This document shows, in pieces, positions 39,305-48,501 of a stretch of 64,000 nucleotides of DNA. The DNA lies in NCBI GenBank assembly GCA_029261835.1, contig JAJDAO010000078.1:62001-126000 (forward strand), read 5' to 3'. Position numbers and translations under genes: made by a program. A model generated the notes under the pieces. That model made no database searches and had not been told where the DNA came from. It saw nothing but the letters and a program-made list of their open reading frames with translations. Every line of letters starts with the position of its first letter. Positions within the stretch are counted from its first letter, which is position 1. Source of the stretch: Deltaproteobacteria bacterium (lineage in GTDB: Bacteria > Myxococcota_A > UBA9160 > UBA4427).

Positions 39305-40453
39305 CTAGAGGACCCGCTCTCTCGGGTTCTCACCCGACTCGTGGTAGGCCACCACTCGTTGCGCCAAATCCGCCACGCGAGGAGGCAGCTCTTCCGACTC
39401 GGGCCAGCGCTGGTTCGCAACCCGCATGCGGTCGAGTAGCAGCTGCGCGTCCGGGTAGGCTTCGCGCGCCATCAGATCGTCGACATCCAGCCAGCTCTGC
39501 ACCGCGGTCAGGGCACGCGACACTCGCTCGGATAGCTCTGTCATGCTCGGCGACTCAATGCCGGAAGCGCGCACCCGCGCGCGCAGCTCACCCAGCTGGT
39601 CGAGTGCCTTCTCCAGAATCTCGCGCAGCCCGGTCGATTCACTCGCGATTGCCGCGATGATTTCTTCGAAGCAGCGGCGCAGCGGCTCGTGCGATATCTC
39701 CTTGAAAAGTACTACACGACCGAGGGGGTCACCCTCTGGCCCGAGTAGCTGCTGCGTGCTAATGCGAACTCGGTGACCTCCGCCGTCCGCCCGCAGGTCG
39801 TGATCTTCGAAGCCACCCCCCTGCTCCTCGGCCATGCGCACCACCGTTCTGCACAGATCCTCGAGACCCCGCTTGGAGAGCGTCTCCTCGATGGAGCGAC
39901 CACGCAGATCCCCCTTCAGCCCGAGATAGGCACAGGCGGGTCTGTTGGCCGCACTCACGATTCCCTCGTGATCGACTGCGATGGCCCCAACGTCGAGTCG
40001 GTCCATCACTGCCTCCATGATGGAGTTGGCGCTGCGCAGATCCTCCATGAGGCGCCGATTCTCGACCGTCAGGTTGAAGTGCTCGACAGCACGCCTGACG
40101 ACCTGCTTGAGCCCTTCGGGCTCCCAGGGCTTGTTGATATAGGCGTATACATGACCGTCGTTGATCGCCTGGATCGTCGCCTCTGAATCGGCGAAACCGG
40201 TCAACATGATGCGCACGGTGTCGGGGTGCCGTTCGTAGATCTGCTTGAGCAGCTCCACGCCTGTCATACCTGGCATCCGCTGATCCGTGATTACGACGGC
40301 CACCGGTGCGTTCGCATCCATCAGATCGAGAGCCGCCTGAGCCTCGTCCGTGGTGATGACGGTGTAGACATCCAAGAAGGTAAACGTCATCGTCTCGAGG
40401 ATTGCTTCCTCGTCGTCGACGATCAGAATGCGCGGCAGGTCGGGGCTGCTCAT
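39305..40453 (-). CDS. Receiver-PAS regulator without recognised output domain
   Basis: A 382-residue protein. An N-terminal receiver (I-L-I-V-D-D-E-E, phospho-acceptor Asp57 in V-I-T-D-Q-R-M-P-G-M-T-G, then I-N-K-P-W) is of the type often attached to HD-GYP outputs. A PAS-like domain follows (residues ~140-255, with V-D-H-E-G-I-V-S-A-A-N-R). The last ~125 residues are helical and have no known catalytic or DNA-binding motif. ATG 40453 has AGGAAAGGTG upstream. The downstream membrane protein is one base away, so signal output may be through that protein. Confidence 0.78.
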   Translation of the reverse strand: MSSPDLPRILIVDDEEAILETMTFTFLDVYTVITTDEAQAALDLMDANAPVAVVITDQRMPGMTGVELLKQIYERHPDTVRIMLTGFADSEATIQAINDGHVYAYINKPWEPEGLKQVVRRAVEHFNLTVENRRLMEDLRSANSIMEAVMDRLDVGAIAVDHEGIVSAANRPACAYLGLKGDLRGRSIEETLSKRGLEDLCRTVVRMAEEQGGGFEDHDLRADGGGHRVRISTQQLLGPEGDPLGRVVLFKEISHEPLRRCFEEIIAAIASESTGLREILEKALDQLGELRARVRASGIESPSMTELSERVSRALTAVQSWLDVDDLMAREAYPDAQLLLDRMRVANQRWPESEELPPRVADLAQRVVAYHESGENPRERVL

Positions 40454-40530
40454 TCACCTTTCCTCGGACTTGTTGGCAGCTCGCATGGCGTGCTCGCGTC
40501 CCAGGGGCTACGCATCGAGGGCACCGCGAG

Positions 40531-41091
40531 CTAGAAGCTCAGCGCACCACTGCGCTCGTCCGCCTTCTTGCGCCGCTCGACGTCGGCGCGAAGTCGCTCG
40601 CGCTGCACCTCCAGGCGAGCGGGTAGGCGGCTGGCCGCCACCTTCGTCCACGGCCGCTGTTCTGCACCGTCGCGGAAGCGTCGGAACTTTCGATAGGCGA
40701 CGAGTTCGTGCTTGAACTCCCGCTCGACGAGCTTGATCATCAGTGCATCGTCGAGGAATCCGATCACCGGCACGTCGTCGGGGATCAGGTCCTGCGGGTT
40801 GGCGAAGTACGCGAGCGCGCCCAGCACCTGCTTCGCCACGGACTTCGGCGCAGCGTAGTCTTGGTCTTCGATGATCTCGACCAGATCCTCGATCGAAGTA
40901 ACGGCGTCGAGCACGAACCTCGGCGTCTTCTTCGCCCGCCTCACGGTTTCGACCAGATTGCGAGCCGACGCCATGATCTCATCTCGATCGGCCTCGGCGG
41001 CCGCTCGCTTGGCCTTGCGAAAGAGGTCGCGGAAGTAGCGGATGTCCTGCTCGTCGAGGGTGAAGCTGATCTTGAAGGAAGTTGAACTCAT
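40531..41091 (-). CDS. YkvA-family (DUF1232) protein
   Basis: A 186-residue protein. The DUF1232 core is visible near residues 85-115 (A-L-A-Y-F-A-N-P-Q-D-L-I-P-D-D, then V-I-G-F-L-D-D-A), a short hydrophobic hairpin typical of YkvA. It is flanked by charged helices at both ends; the C-terminal ~50 residues are Arg-rich. Function of the family is unknown, though members are often membrane-associated. It stands alone, 77 bases upstream of the REC-PAS gene on the same strand. Confidence 0.78.
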   Translation of the reverse strand: MSSTSFKISFTLDEQDIRYFRDLFRKAKRAAAEADRDEIMASARNLVETVRRAKKTPRFVLDAVTSIEDLVEIIEDQDYAAPKSVAKQVLGALAYFANPQDLIPDDVPVIGFLDDALMIKLVEREFKHELVAYRKFRRFRDGAEQRPWTKVAASRLPARLEVQRERLRADVERRKKADERSGALSF

Positions 41092-41182
41092 GGAATAGAC
41101 ACCTCGCTGGTGAGCCGCCCGGGCGAAAAGGGCGGAACGGAGCGGATGAGAAACACGGAAGTGCTGCAGCGACGGGACTTTA

Positions 41183-42529
41183 TCAGTATCGAGCGTACTC
41201 GATCAAGCGCCTCGGTGAAGTCTGCCAATCGGCTCGCCACCTGTCTCGCACGACTTCCCCGGGGCTCTTCTCCAGCTCGAGCTGTGCCCGAACGGGGTCG
41301 AGAAAGCCGCGTTCGTCTGCGTCGGTCTCGCCACGCGACGCGATTCGTCGAAGTCCCTGCGAGGCGGTGGCGACGAGTTCGTCGGCCAGGTCCAATACCG
41401 GCCGGCCGGCGATCTCCGCCCTGAGCCCGAGACGTGCCACCGCCTCCTGACCGGCTTCACGCTCGGCGCCAGAGAACCCCCGCACGAGTTCCCAGGCCGC
41501 CGTGCGAGCCTCAGCGTCGTAGAGCAGCCCCTTCCAGAGGGCAGGCAGGGCACAAATGAGATCTCTGGGGACGGTGTCTGCACCGCGCACCTCGATGATC
41601 CGTTTGAGTCGCACCTCGGGAAAGATCGTCGTCAGATGCGTGTCCCAGTCAGCCAGCGTGGCGCGATGCTCGGCCAGACCCTCGTCCATGAAACGCCGAA
41701 AGCTGGTCCCCCCGGCCGGGACATAGCCACCCTCGCGAATCAGAAAGAACATCGGCACGTCGAGCGCCCACTCCGCGTACTCTCGGTAGCCGAAGTCGCG
41801 CTCGAAGACGAAGTGCAGCAGGCCGCAACGATCCGGATCCGTGTCGCGCCAGATCGCCACCCGACGGGAGATGTATCCGTTCTCGGATCCGGCAGACAGG
41901 CTCGAATTGGCGAAGATCGCCGACACGATCGCCGTGCACCCCATGGCGGTGCGAAACTTCTCCACCATATCGGTCTCGTCGAGATAGTCGAAATTGGCCT
42001 GGACGGTGGCAGTGGCGTGCATCATGTCCAACGCGAGCGAACCGCGGCTGGGCAGATAGCTGCGCATGATGTCGTAGCGGCGCTTGGGCATGATGGGCAT
42101 CTGCTTGACGTCGTGCAGGGGATCGACACCAAGCCCCAGCCAGGCAACGCCGAGGTCCTCGGATAGCTCCTTTACGAGATCGACATGCGCATTGAACTCC
42201 CGGCAGGTTTCTCGAATCGTGCGCAGCGGCGCGCCCGAGAGCTCGATCTGCCCTCCCGGCTCCAGAGTGATGCTGGCGCCATCCTTCATCAGTGCGATGA
42301 CGTTCGACTCCTCGTACACCGGCTCCCAGCCGTCTTCGGACGCGATCCGTGAGAGCAGAGCGCCAATGCCGTGTTCGCCCTCGTACGGCACACGCTCGCC
42401 GCTCTCGAGGTAGACGCCGACCTTCTCGTGCTCGGTCCCCACACGCCAGTCCAGCATCGCTGTCTCGCTAGAACGGAAATACGCGATGAGATCGTCGACC
42501 GAAGTGATCGGCGAAGCAGCTTCGTTCAT
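41183..42529 (-). CDS. gshA: Glutamate-cysteine ligase, plant/proteobacterial type
   Basis: A 448-residue GCS2-type ligase making gamma-glutamylcysteine for glutathione. Segments typical of the plant-type family are G-T-E-H-E-K-V-G-V-Y near residue 30, L-E-P-G-G-Q-I-E-L-S-G-A-P, M-M-H-A-T-A-T-V-Q-A-N-F-D-Y and R-R-V-A-I-W-R-D-T-D-P-D-R. The ATG overlaps the stop of the DUF84 gene (ATGA), and GGAGGG lies upstream. No gshB is next to it. Some relatives (EgtA) act in ergothioneine synthesis, but no egt gene is nearby. Confidence 0.9.
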   Translation of the reverse strand: MNEAASPITSVDDLIAYFRSSETAMLDWRVGTEHEKVGVYLESGERVPYEGEHGIGALLSRIASEDGWEPVYEESNVIALMKDGASITLEPGGQIELSGAPLRTIRETCREFNAHVDLVKELSEDLGVAWLGLGVDPLHDVKQMPIMPKRRYDIMRSYLPSRGSLALDMMHATATVQANFDYLDETDMVEKFRTAMGCTAIVSAIFANSSLSAGSENGYISRRVAIWRDTDPDRCGLLHFVFERDFGYREYAEWALDVPMFFLIREGGYVPAGGTSFRRFMDEGLAEHRATLADWDTHLTTIFPEVRLKRIIEVRGADTVPRDLICALPALWKGLLYDAEARTAAWELVRGFSGAEREAGQEAVARLGLRAEIAGRPVLDLADELVATASQGLRRIASRGETDADERGFLDPVRAQLELEKSPGEVVRDRWRADWQTSPRRLIEYARY

Positions 42530-43164
42530 CTCACTGGCCCTCCGGCCTCGTCGGACTCGAATCCCTCTGGGGCGCCGAAATAGAGCTCGGGATGCAGAAA
42601 ACGAATCAAGGCGCACAGTACAGCGTGCCGGCCGTACTCCTTGCGTGGAAGCACACCCAATGTGAGCCGACCGATGTTTCCCTGGCTGCGGCCGGAGCCA
42701 GACGTGTCGTCCTCCCCGGTCGAGTCACGCCAGAGTTCATCGAAGAGCTTGCCGATCGGCTGACGCTCGCCAAGGGCCGGAGTAAGACAGCCGGGCGGGT
42801 AGCCGAAGCCCGACGAGAGGCCGCACGACTCGTGCCGGCCGTCGGTCACGACTGCCGCACCCACGTTGAGTGCACCGTACTCGACGTCCGGCAGCTCGAC
42901 GAGACCATCTTCGATCCCCACTGCCAGATCACAGTCACCCGCACGGAAGGCCGCACGTGCCCTGTTGCGGGCGCCCGCGATGATCTCCCGAAATCCCACC
43001 GGTTGCTCTGAGACACCGCTCTCCACCACCCGACCCTCCACGTGAACATGCTCCGTGTAGGGCGCCAGGGCGGAGCGCACCGCCTCGATCTTTGCGCCAC
43101 TGCCCGATCCGACGCGTACGCTGCGAACGAGTGCCAGCAGCCCTTGAGTGCACGGCGGGCTCAA
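42526..43164 (-). CDS. DUF84/YjjX-family inosine/xanthosine triphosphatase-like protein
   Basis: A 212-residue protein. The ITPase-fold start reads V-R-V-G-S-G-S-G-A-K-I-E-A-V-R, and the family motifs S-G-V-S-E-Q-P, G-A-R-N-R-A and V-G-I-E-D-G-L follow. A later S-G-F-G-Y-P-P and the G-N-I-G-R-L-T-L-G segment are also typical. The family removes non-canonical purine triphosphates. The proposed start is TTG 43164, with GGAG eight bases upstream. Translation is coupled to gshA by a four-base overlap. Confidence 0.85.
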   Translation of the reverse strand: MSPPCTQGLLALVRSVRVGSGSGAKIEAVRSALAPYTEHVHVEGRVVESGVSEQPVGFREIIAGARNRARAAFRAGDCDLAVGIEDGLVELPDVEYGALNVGAAVVTDGRHESCGLSSGFGYPPGCLTPALGERQPIGKLFDELWRDSTGEDDTSGSGRSQGNIGRLTLGVLPRKEYGRHAVLCALIRFLHPELYFGAPEGFESDEAGGPVR

Positions 43165-43213
43165 TCTCGTCTCCCCGATGACGGCCTGACTCCGGTCGAC
43201 GCGCGACGCCGCT

Positions 43214-43633
43214 TCATGGAGTCGCTGCCTTCTCGACGAACTCAGTCAGAAAATCACCCAGCGCGAGCTCGAGCTCGCCATCGGCGTCGAACGAAAAGCT
43301 GCGGCACGGCCCCTCGGTCTTGCCCTCGCGGAAGGGGCCGACCAACGTGACCTGCCCTCTGCTCTTGACGGTGACCACCGCACGGTAGCGACCACGACGG
43401 AGCTCGAACTCGACGGCGTGAAGGTGCTTGTCGTCGATTCTGGGATCGCCCAGCGTGATCTCGAGCTGGGGAGCCACCGTCAGGACTGCCTCGTGGAAAC
43501 GTTCAAGCGCTGTCGCGACGCGCGCGTGGAGGGCTGCGGCCCGCCGACCAGCAGCCGCCAGCGCATCGGCGTGCCCAGCCTCGCGCTCGGCCAGGCTACG
43601 GCCCAGCTTCTCCAGACGTTGTTCGAGATCCAC
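43214..43633 (-). CDS. Coiled-coil protein of unknown function
   Basis: About 139 residues. The N-terminal half is an Ala/Arg/Glu/Leu-rich helix with heptad character (L-E-Q-R-L-E-K-L-G-R-S-L-A-E-R and on). The C-terminal half is beta-rich (V-E-F-E-L-R-R-G-R-Y-R-A-V-V-T-V-K) and ends in a short acidic helix. No family is recognised. GTG 43633 has GGGAG seven bases upstream; a GTG at 43675 is an alternative. It lies 49 bases upstream of the DUF84 gene on the same strand and may be in that operon. Confidence 0.62.
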   Translation of the reverse strand: MDLEQRLEKLGRSLAEREAGHADALAAAGRRAAALHARVATALERFHEAVLTVAPQLEITLGDPRIDDKHLHAVEFELRRGRYRAVVTVKSRGQVTLVGPFREGKTEGPCRSFSFDADGELELALGDFLTEFVEKAATP

Positions 43634-43795
43634 CCCGGACTCCCTCGGGCTGCCGGTTCTCGGCCCGTGCCCCACGATAGCGCGATCGATCGCGGGAACG
43701 GCGAACGGCGAACGGCCACAGGCATCGCTGCCCCACCGCCAGATCAGATGCGCTGCGAGTGGCGGGGCTCCAGTCGCCCGCTGCCTCGATCTCGC

Positions 43796-45220
43796 TCAGA
43801 GCGCCTCGTCCGCCACCGCCAGAGTGCTGTCGCCGAGGTCCGACAGCAGCATGTCGCGCCGCGCCTTGAATCCCGTCCAGTTGTCACTCGAGATGGACCT
43901 GCCGGCCGGACTGGAAATGTCGAGCGGGTTCACGTAGCGGCCGTTCTTCTGGACTCGAAAGCAGACATGCGGCCCCGTGGCGAGACCTGTGTCCCCCACA
44001 TAGCCGATCACGTCTTTCTGGGCGACGCGCTGCCCCACTCGCAGCCCGGCTTCGAAACGTGCGAGATGGGCATAGAACGATACGTATCCGTTGGTGTGAC
44101 GGATCTTCACCAGTTTGCCCGAAGCACCCGCCCAGTCGCGAAAGATCACCGTGCCTTCCGCGATCGACCAGAGGGGCGTACCGCGAGCCGCCGCGTAGTC
44201 GATACCGCGATGGGGTCGGACCACCTTGAGGATGGGGTGGCGCCGCGCAGTGGTGAAGGATGAGCTGACGCGACTGAACTTGAGTGGGGCGACGAGAAAG
44301 GCTCGCTCTACGGAGGAGCCATCTGGACGGTAGTACGCTCCGCGGCCCGGCTCGGGCTCGAAGTACACCACCGCGTAATCACCCACCATGCCGCGATAGC
44401 GAGCGGCGAGGATGCGGCCCGGCTTCACGTAGACCTGCTCGCCGTCGTCATCGGTGCGGTAGAGCCGCTCATAGAGAATCTGAAAGTCGTCCCCAGGTCG
44501 AACGTTGCGACTGAAGTCGATGTCCCAGGCGAAGATGTCGGCAAAGTCGCTGGCGAGCTGTGCCTGCTCACCGAGGGACACGATCGCGTCGTAGAGCGAC
44601 GAATCCACCAGCCCAGCCACCTTGGCCAGCTGGCTCTGAAGCTCTGCTCGCTCGGCACGCGCCACGTAGCGCGTGCCCTCCCAGAAGAGGTAGAAGCTTC
44701 TCTCCGGACTCGTGAAGTATCGAAAGTCGAGAACGGTGCCGTCTGGATCCTGGCCGAGCCGATAGCGATCACCGGGGTGCGAATGGCGGAAGTCGAATAC
44801 GGGACGCATCTCACGCGCTATCAGGTCGACGGTGACGGGCGAGATGCCCTGGCGCCGCAACGACGCCGACAGCGACTGGCCCGGAGCGATGCTCCCCCGT
44901 GTCACGACCGTGAGCGAGGAACTCGATCCCCACTGCTCCCGCGCAGCGCTGGGGCGGTGAAGCGGAAGGCTGTCGATCGCCACCGGCGAATACTCGACGA
45001 CAACCGGCGAGCTCGGCTCCGCCGAACTCGACAGCGCCACCGGCGTCGCGACCACGGACTCGCCGGGGAGGGTCTTGGACGCCATCTGCACGGCGGTGTC
45101 ACCTGGCGAGGAGGGCGCCCCGAAGCCGGACACGAAGCCAGCTGCCATCAGCAGGAGCACGATCTCACCCCGTCCAGAAAAGGTCTGTAGCCGACCTTGT
45201 CCGCACCGCGGATACTGCAT
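43796..45220 (-). CDS. M23-family peptidoglycan endopeptidase, membrane-anchored
   Basis: A 474-residue envelope protein. One N-terminal hydrophobic segment (I-V-L-L-L-M-A-A-G-F-V-S-G-F) acts as signal or anchor. A Ser/Pro/Val-rich linker follows, then an OapA/Csd3-like region near residues 105-290. The C-terminal LytM domain has H-R-G-I-D-Y (His and Asp metal ligands) and F-Y-A-H-L. The usual H-x-H reads H-V-C (His418, Cys420), so the third ligand would be Cys; relatives sometimes have Asp here. The domain is otherwise complete. ATG 45220 has AGGAG upstream. It probably cleaves peptidoglycan crosslinks, or is a regulatory, weakly active member. Confidence 0.85.
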   Translation of the reverse strand: MQYPRCGQGRLQTFSGRGEIVLLLMAAGFVSGFGAPSSPGDTAVQMASKTLPGESVVATPVALSSSAEPSSPVVVEYSPVAIDSLPLHRPSAAREQWGSSSSLTVVTRGSIAPGQSLSASLRRQGISPVTVDLIAREMRPVFDFRHSHPGDRYRLGQDPDGTVLDFRYFTSPERSFYLFWEGTRYVARAERAELQSQLAKVAGLVDSSLYDAIVSLGEQAQLASDFADIFAWDIDFSRNVRPGDDFQILYERLYRTDDDGEQVYVKPGRILAARYRGMVGDYAVVYFEPEPGRGAYYRPDGSSVERAFLVAPLKFSRVSSSFTTARRHPILKVVRPHRGIDYAAARGTPLWSIAEGTVIFRDWAGASGKLVKIRHTNGYVSFYAHLARFEAGLRVGQRVAQKDVIGYVGDTGLATGPHVCFRVQKNGRYVNPLDISSPAGRSISSDNWTGFKARRDMLLSDLGDSTLAVADEAL

Positions 45221-45412
45221 CAACCGGATCTCCTGGAGCCGCCAGTCCGGCGGTATACTTAGCTACTCGTACGCAAGAGCGCACGGTAAATGGCTGCGCA
45301 GTGGCTCAAAAATGTATCGCGATGGACTTGCCGCACTTCCCCTCAGGGCACAGCTCGCTGTGTTCGCGTCCCCGTCGTCGCCGACGCGCCCGCAACCGGC
45401 GGAGCGGCCGCG

Positions 45413-46948
45413 ATGAGCCCGTCTGCGGCGACGCTCCGGGGGCGAGCTAGGAGAGCGCGTTCAGGCGGGCGGCGTGGCCGAAGCTGTTGGCTCGCCGCGG
45501 CGCTGCTCGCCTGCGCTGCCGGCTGGTCGACGCTGCCCAGCCACGCAATCGCGGCGTGGCCCTTTGCCGAGGGCGACGACGCGAGGGAGCTGGGAGCTCG
45601 AGCGGCTTCGCTCCTCTCCGGTGCGATCCAGCTTCGCAGCGTCAACCCGCCGGGAGACGAGCAGGTGCTGGCGCACTATTTCGCCGAGTACCTCGAGGGG
45701 GCCGGTATCGAGACGCGCACCATCGAGACGCCGACGCCGGCTGGCGCGCAGGGGCGGGCCGCGGTCTGGGGGCGCCTGCCCGGCAACGGCAGCGCTCGCC
45801 CGCTGATCTTGCTCTCCCACCTCGATGTGGTGCCCGCAGACGCGAGCGAGTGGGACCGCGACCCCTTTGCGGGCGAGGTGGAGGGAGGCTTCGTGTACGG
45901 CCGGGGCGCGCTGGACGCGAAAGGCGTGAGCGTGATCCAGATCCTCGCGCTCAGCGAGCTTGCGAAGCGCCGCAGACCGCTGGAGCGCGACGTGATCTTG
46001 CTGGCGACGCCCGACGAGGAGAGTGGCGGGCGTGATGGCGCAGGCTACATCGTGCGTGAGCATGCCGATCTATTGGGCGGGGCCGAGTACCTCCTCACCG
46101 AAGGCGGCAGCATTCGGCCGGGGCGCTCGGCCGCGGTTGGCAGCCCCGCCAGCCCAGCGGTCTGGGGCGTCACGGTCACCGAGAAGAGCCCGTGCTGGCT
46201 GGAGCTCAGCACGCGCGGCACGCCGGGACATGGCTCTACGCCGCAACGAGACGCCGCGGTGCACCGGCTCGTTGCCGCCCTCGATCGGATTCGCCGCATT
46301 GAGTCACCCGTACGCGTGCTGGCCGAAGTCGAGGAGATGTTCCTCGCACAGGCCCCGACTGCGGCCAGCGAGAACCGCGCGGGCTTCATCGCCCTGGCCG
46401 CGGCGCTGGAAGGAGACTCATCTTTCCGTCGGCGTTTTCTCGCGAATCCGAACTTCAACGCGCTGGTCCGCAACACGATCTCCATCACACTCCTTGCCAG
46501 CGGAGCTCACACCAACGTCGTACCGACGAGCGCAACGGCTCGGATTGACGCACGCCTGCTCCCGGGCGAGCGATGCGAGGACTTCGTTCAGGCCATTCGC
46601 GCCGTGATCACGGATCCCGAGGTCGGTGTCGAGACATTGCTCTCGTTTCCGTCCCGCAGCTCACCGAGTGGCAGTGAGCTCTTCCGCGCCATCGAGCGGG
46701 TGGCGAGTCGTGTCGAGCCCGACGCCCTCGTGGTGCCCCGCATGATCGCCGGTTTCACGGATGCACACTGGTTCCGCGAGCAGGGGATCATCGCCTACGG
46801 CTTCGTTCCGCGCCGGCTGACGGCCGCGGATACGCGCGGCATCCACGGAACCTCCGAGCGTGTGTCGATCGATAACCTACGCGGTGCTACCGCGACGCTG
46901 ATCGCGATCATCGAGGAGTTGGCGGGAAGCGGCGAGACCGAGCGCTGA
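45413..46948 (+). CDS. M20-family metallopeptidase, exported
   Basis: A 511-residue protein. After an Arg-rich N-region comes a hydrophobic segment with L-A-A-A-L-L-A-C-A-A-G, a signal peptide or lipoprotein-like leader. The peptidase domain has the M20 metal-site motifs L-L-S-H-L-D-V-V-P, G-R-G-A-L-D-A-K-G and A-T-P-D-E-E-S-G-G, and the dimerisation insert G-H-G-S-T-P. A late H-G-T-S-E-R-V supplies the last metal His. It resembles acetylornithine deacetylase/carboxypeptidase G2-type exported peptidases. The frame is open upstream to 45290; ATG 45413 is chosen for its position before the leader. It diverges from the M23 gene. Confidence 0.85.
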   Translation: MSPSAATLRGRARRARSGGRRGRSCWLAAALLACAAGWSTLPSHAIAAWPFAEGDDARELGARAASLLSGAIQLRSVNPPGDEQVLAHYFAEYLEGAGIETRTIETPTPAGAQGRAAVWGRLPGNGSARPLILLSHLDVVPADASEWDRDPFAGEVEGGFVYGRGALDAKGVSVIQILALSELAKRRRPLERDVILLATPDEESGGRDGAGYIVREHADLLGGAEYLLTEGGSIRPGRSAAVGSPASPAVWGVTVTEKSPCWLELSTRGTPGHGSTPQRDAAVHRLVAALDRIRRIESPVRVLAEVEEMFLAQAPTAASENRAGFIALAAALEGDSSFRRRFLANPNFNALVRNTISITLLASGAHTNVVPTSATARIDARLLPGERCEDFVQAIRAVITDPEVGVETLLSFPSRSSPSGSELFRAIERVASRVEPDALVVPRMIAGFTDAHWFREQGIIAYGFVPRRLTAADTRGIHGTSERVSIDNLRGATATLIAIIEELAGSGETER

Positions 46949-46976
46949 CGGGCGGGCCGACCCGCGCGAACGGCGC

Positions 46977-48317
46977 TCAGGCGTTCCAGAGCTCCTGGAT
47001 CGCCCGGTGCAGTGCCTCGAAGAGCGCCTCGACGTCCTCAACGGCGAGGCAAGAGAACGCGATCCGGATGTCGGTCGGGCTCGTCGAGATGAGCCCGACA
47101 CCGTGCTGTTCCAGCAGGTGCACGCGCAGCTTCTCGGAATCTACACCCTTGACCTTCACGCACATGAAGTAGCCGCTGTTGAACGGGTAGACTTCCCAGC
47201 TCTCGGCGAAACGCGGCTGGCTCGCGACTTCGTTCACCTTCTGCGCGCGAGCTCGCAGCGTTTCGCACTTCTGCTTGCGCTCCTCTTCTATCGTCGAGGA
47301 GGCCAGCGCTTTCTCGACCAGCGTCTGCGAAAGCTGAGGCACGTTCGAGATGCCGCCGCGAATCGCACCACGGACCTTGGCGTCGAGAATGGCACAGCTC
47401 TCCTCGGCCGTTTCGGGCCGTCCCGGGCCGAAAGTCAGGAAGCCGCATCGCAGTCCCCACACGAAGAGTTCCTTGGTCGCACCGTCGAGCTTGATCGCCA
47501 GCAAGTTTGGGTGAAGGCCGACGAGCGAGGCGAAGAGCGACTGCGTCATGGAGCGGCCGCCCAGGTGGTAGAAGAGGCCGAAGTAGGCGTCGTCGGTGAC
47601 GACGACGAGCTTGGTGCCGGCCTCCGCCTGCCGCTTCAGTGCGCTGACGATGGCCGCTCCCTCTTCCTCGCTCGGCATGTAGCCGGTCGGGTTGTTGGGA
47701 AAGTTGAGCAGCACGATCACCTTCTTTCGCCCCTCAGCCGCCGATGCCAGGGCCGAGGCAAAGCCCTCGCAGTTGAATGCGCCGGCAGCATAGAAGGGGA
47801 AGGTTGCGACCTCCGCTCCCATGTTGACCTCGAAATTGAGCCGGTAGTTGCCCCATAGCTTGTCGGGCAGCAGGAGCACATCACCCTCGTCCACGAAGAG
47901 TTCTCCCACCAGACCCAGGCCGTGGGTAATGGCGCTCGTGACGATCGGCAGGCCGAACTGCCGATCGGCGAGCCCGGGGTTCTCGGCGAGAAGCTTCTCG
48001 CGCCAGCGCTTGCGCAGACCCGGCCGCCCCGGAGCGGGGGCGTAGGGATAGGCGTCCTTCGGGTCGATCCCAGTCAGGTGCTCTTGAATGGAGGACAGGT
48101 ACATCGGCCCTCCGTCTTCGGTCGCGATTCCAATCGTGGCATTGAAGCGGTGCGCCTTCTCCTTGGCCTCGGCCGACTGCGAGAGGATGCCTTTGGGGAA
48201 ATACAACCTGCGGCCATAGGCCGAGAGCATCTCGAGTAGCTCGGGTGCCGCCGTTTCGAGTCGACTATTGAGGTCTTTGGCCAGAGGATTGATGCGGACA
48301 GGGCGGGATGTGCTCAT
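46977..48317 (-). CDS. Class I/II aminotransferase
   Basis: A 446-residue PLP-dependent aminotransferase. PLP contacts are seen as L-L-N-F-P-N-N-P-T-G-Y, V-V-V-T-D-D-A-Y-F-G and the Lys region I-K-L-D-G-A-T-K-E-L-F-V-W-G-L-R-C-G-F. The C-terminal Arg segment is T-D-I-R-I-A-F-S-C. ATG 48317 has an AAGGAAA ribosome site. It faces the M20 peptidase gene convergently with a 28-base gap, so a shared terminator is likely. The amino-acid substrate is unknown; the fold resembles aspartate/aromatic aminotransferases. Confidence 0.85.
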   Translation of the reverse strand: MSTSRPVRINPLAKDLNSRLETAAPELLEMLSAYGRRLYFPKGILSQSAEAKEKAHRFNATIGIATEDGGPMYLSSIQEHLTGIDPKDAYPYAPAPGRPGLRKRWREKLLAENPGLADRQFGLPIVTSAITHGLGLVGELFVDEGDVLLLPDKLWGNYRLNFEVNMGAEVATFPFYAAGAFNCEGFASALASAAEGRKKVIVLLNFPNNPTGYMPSEEEGAAIVSALKRQAEAGTKLVVVTDDAYFGLFYHLGGRSMTQSLFASLVGLHPNLLAIKLDGATKELFVWGLRCGFLTFGPGRPETAEESCAILDAKVRGAIRGGISNVPQLSQTLVEKALASSTIEEERKQKCETLRARAQKVNEVASQPRFAESWEVYPFNSGYFMCVKVKGVDSEKLRVHLLEQHGVGLISTSPTDIRIAFSCLAVEDVEALFEALHRAIQELWNA

Positions 48318-48501
48318 GCTGGGTTTCCTTCGCTGGGGTCGCGACCCGTCACTCGTCGCCGGCGATGAGAACTCACCACCGGCGCCTCACTTCTCGCAGG
48401 CCCGTGCCGATCCACAGGAGGTCGCCCCTCGTCTGAGGCACCTGGGAACGGGCTCGGTGGCGCTTGCCGGCCTGGAGTCGTGGACAGATCGAGACCCGAC
48501 A

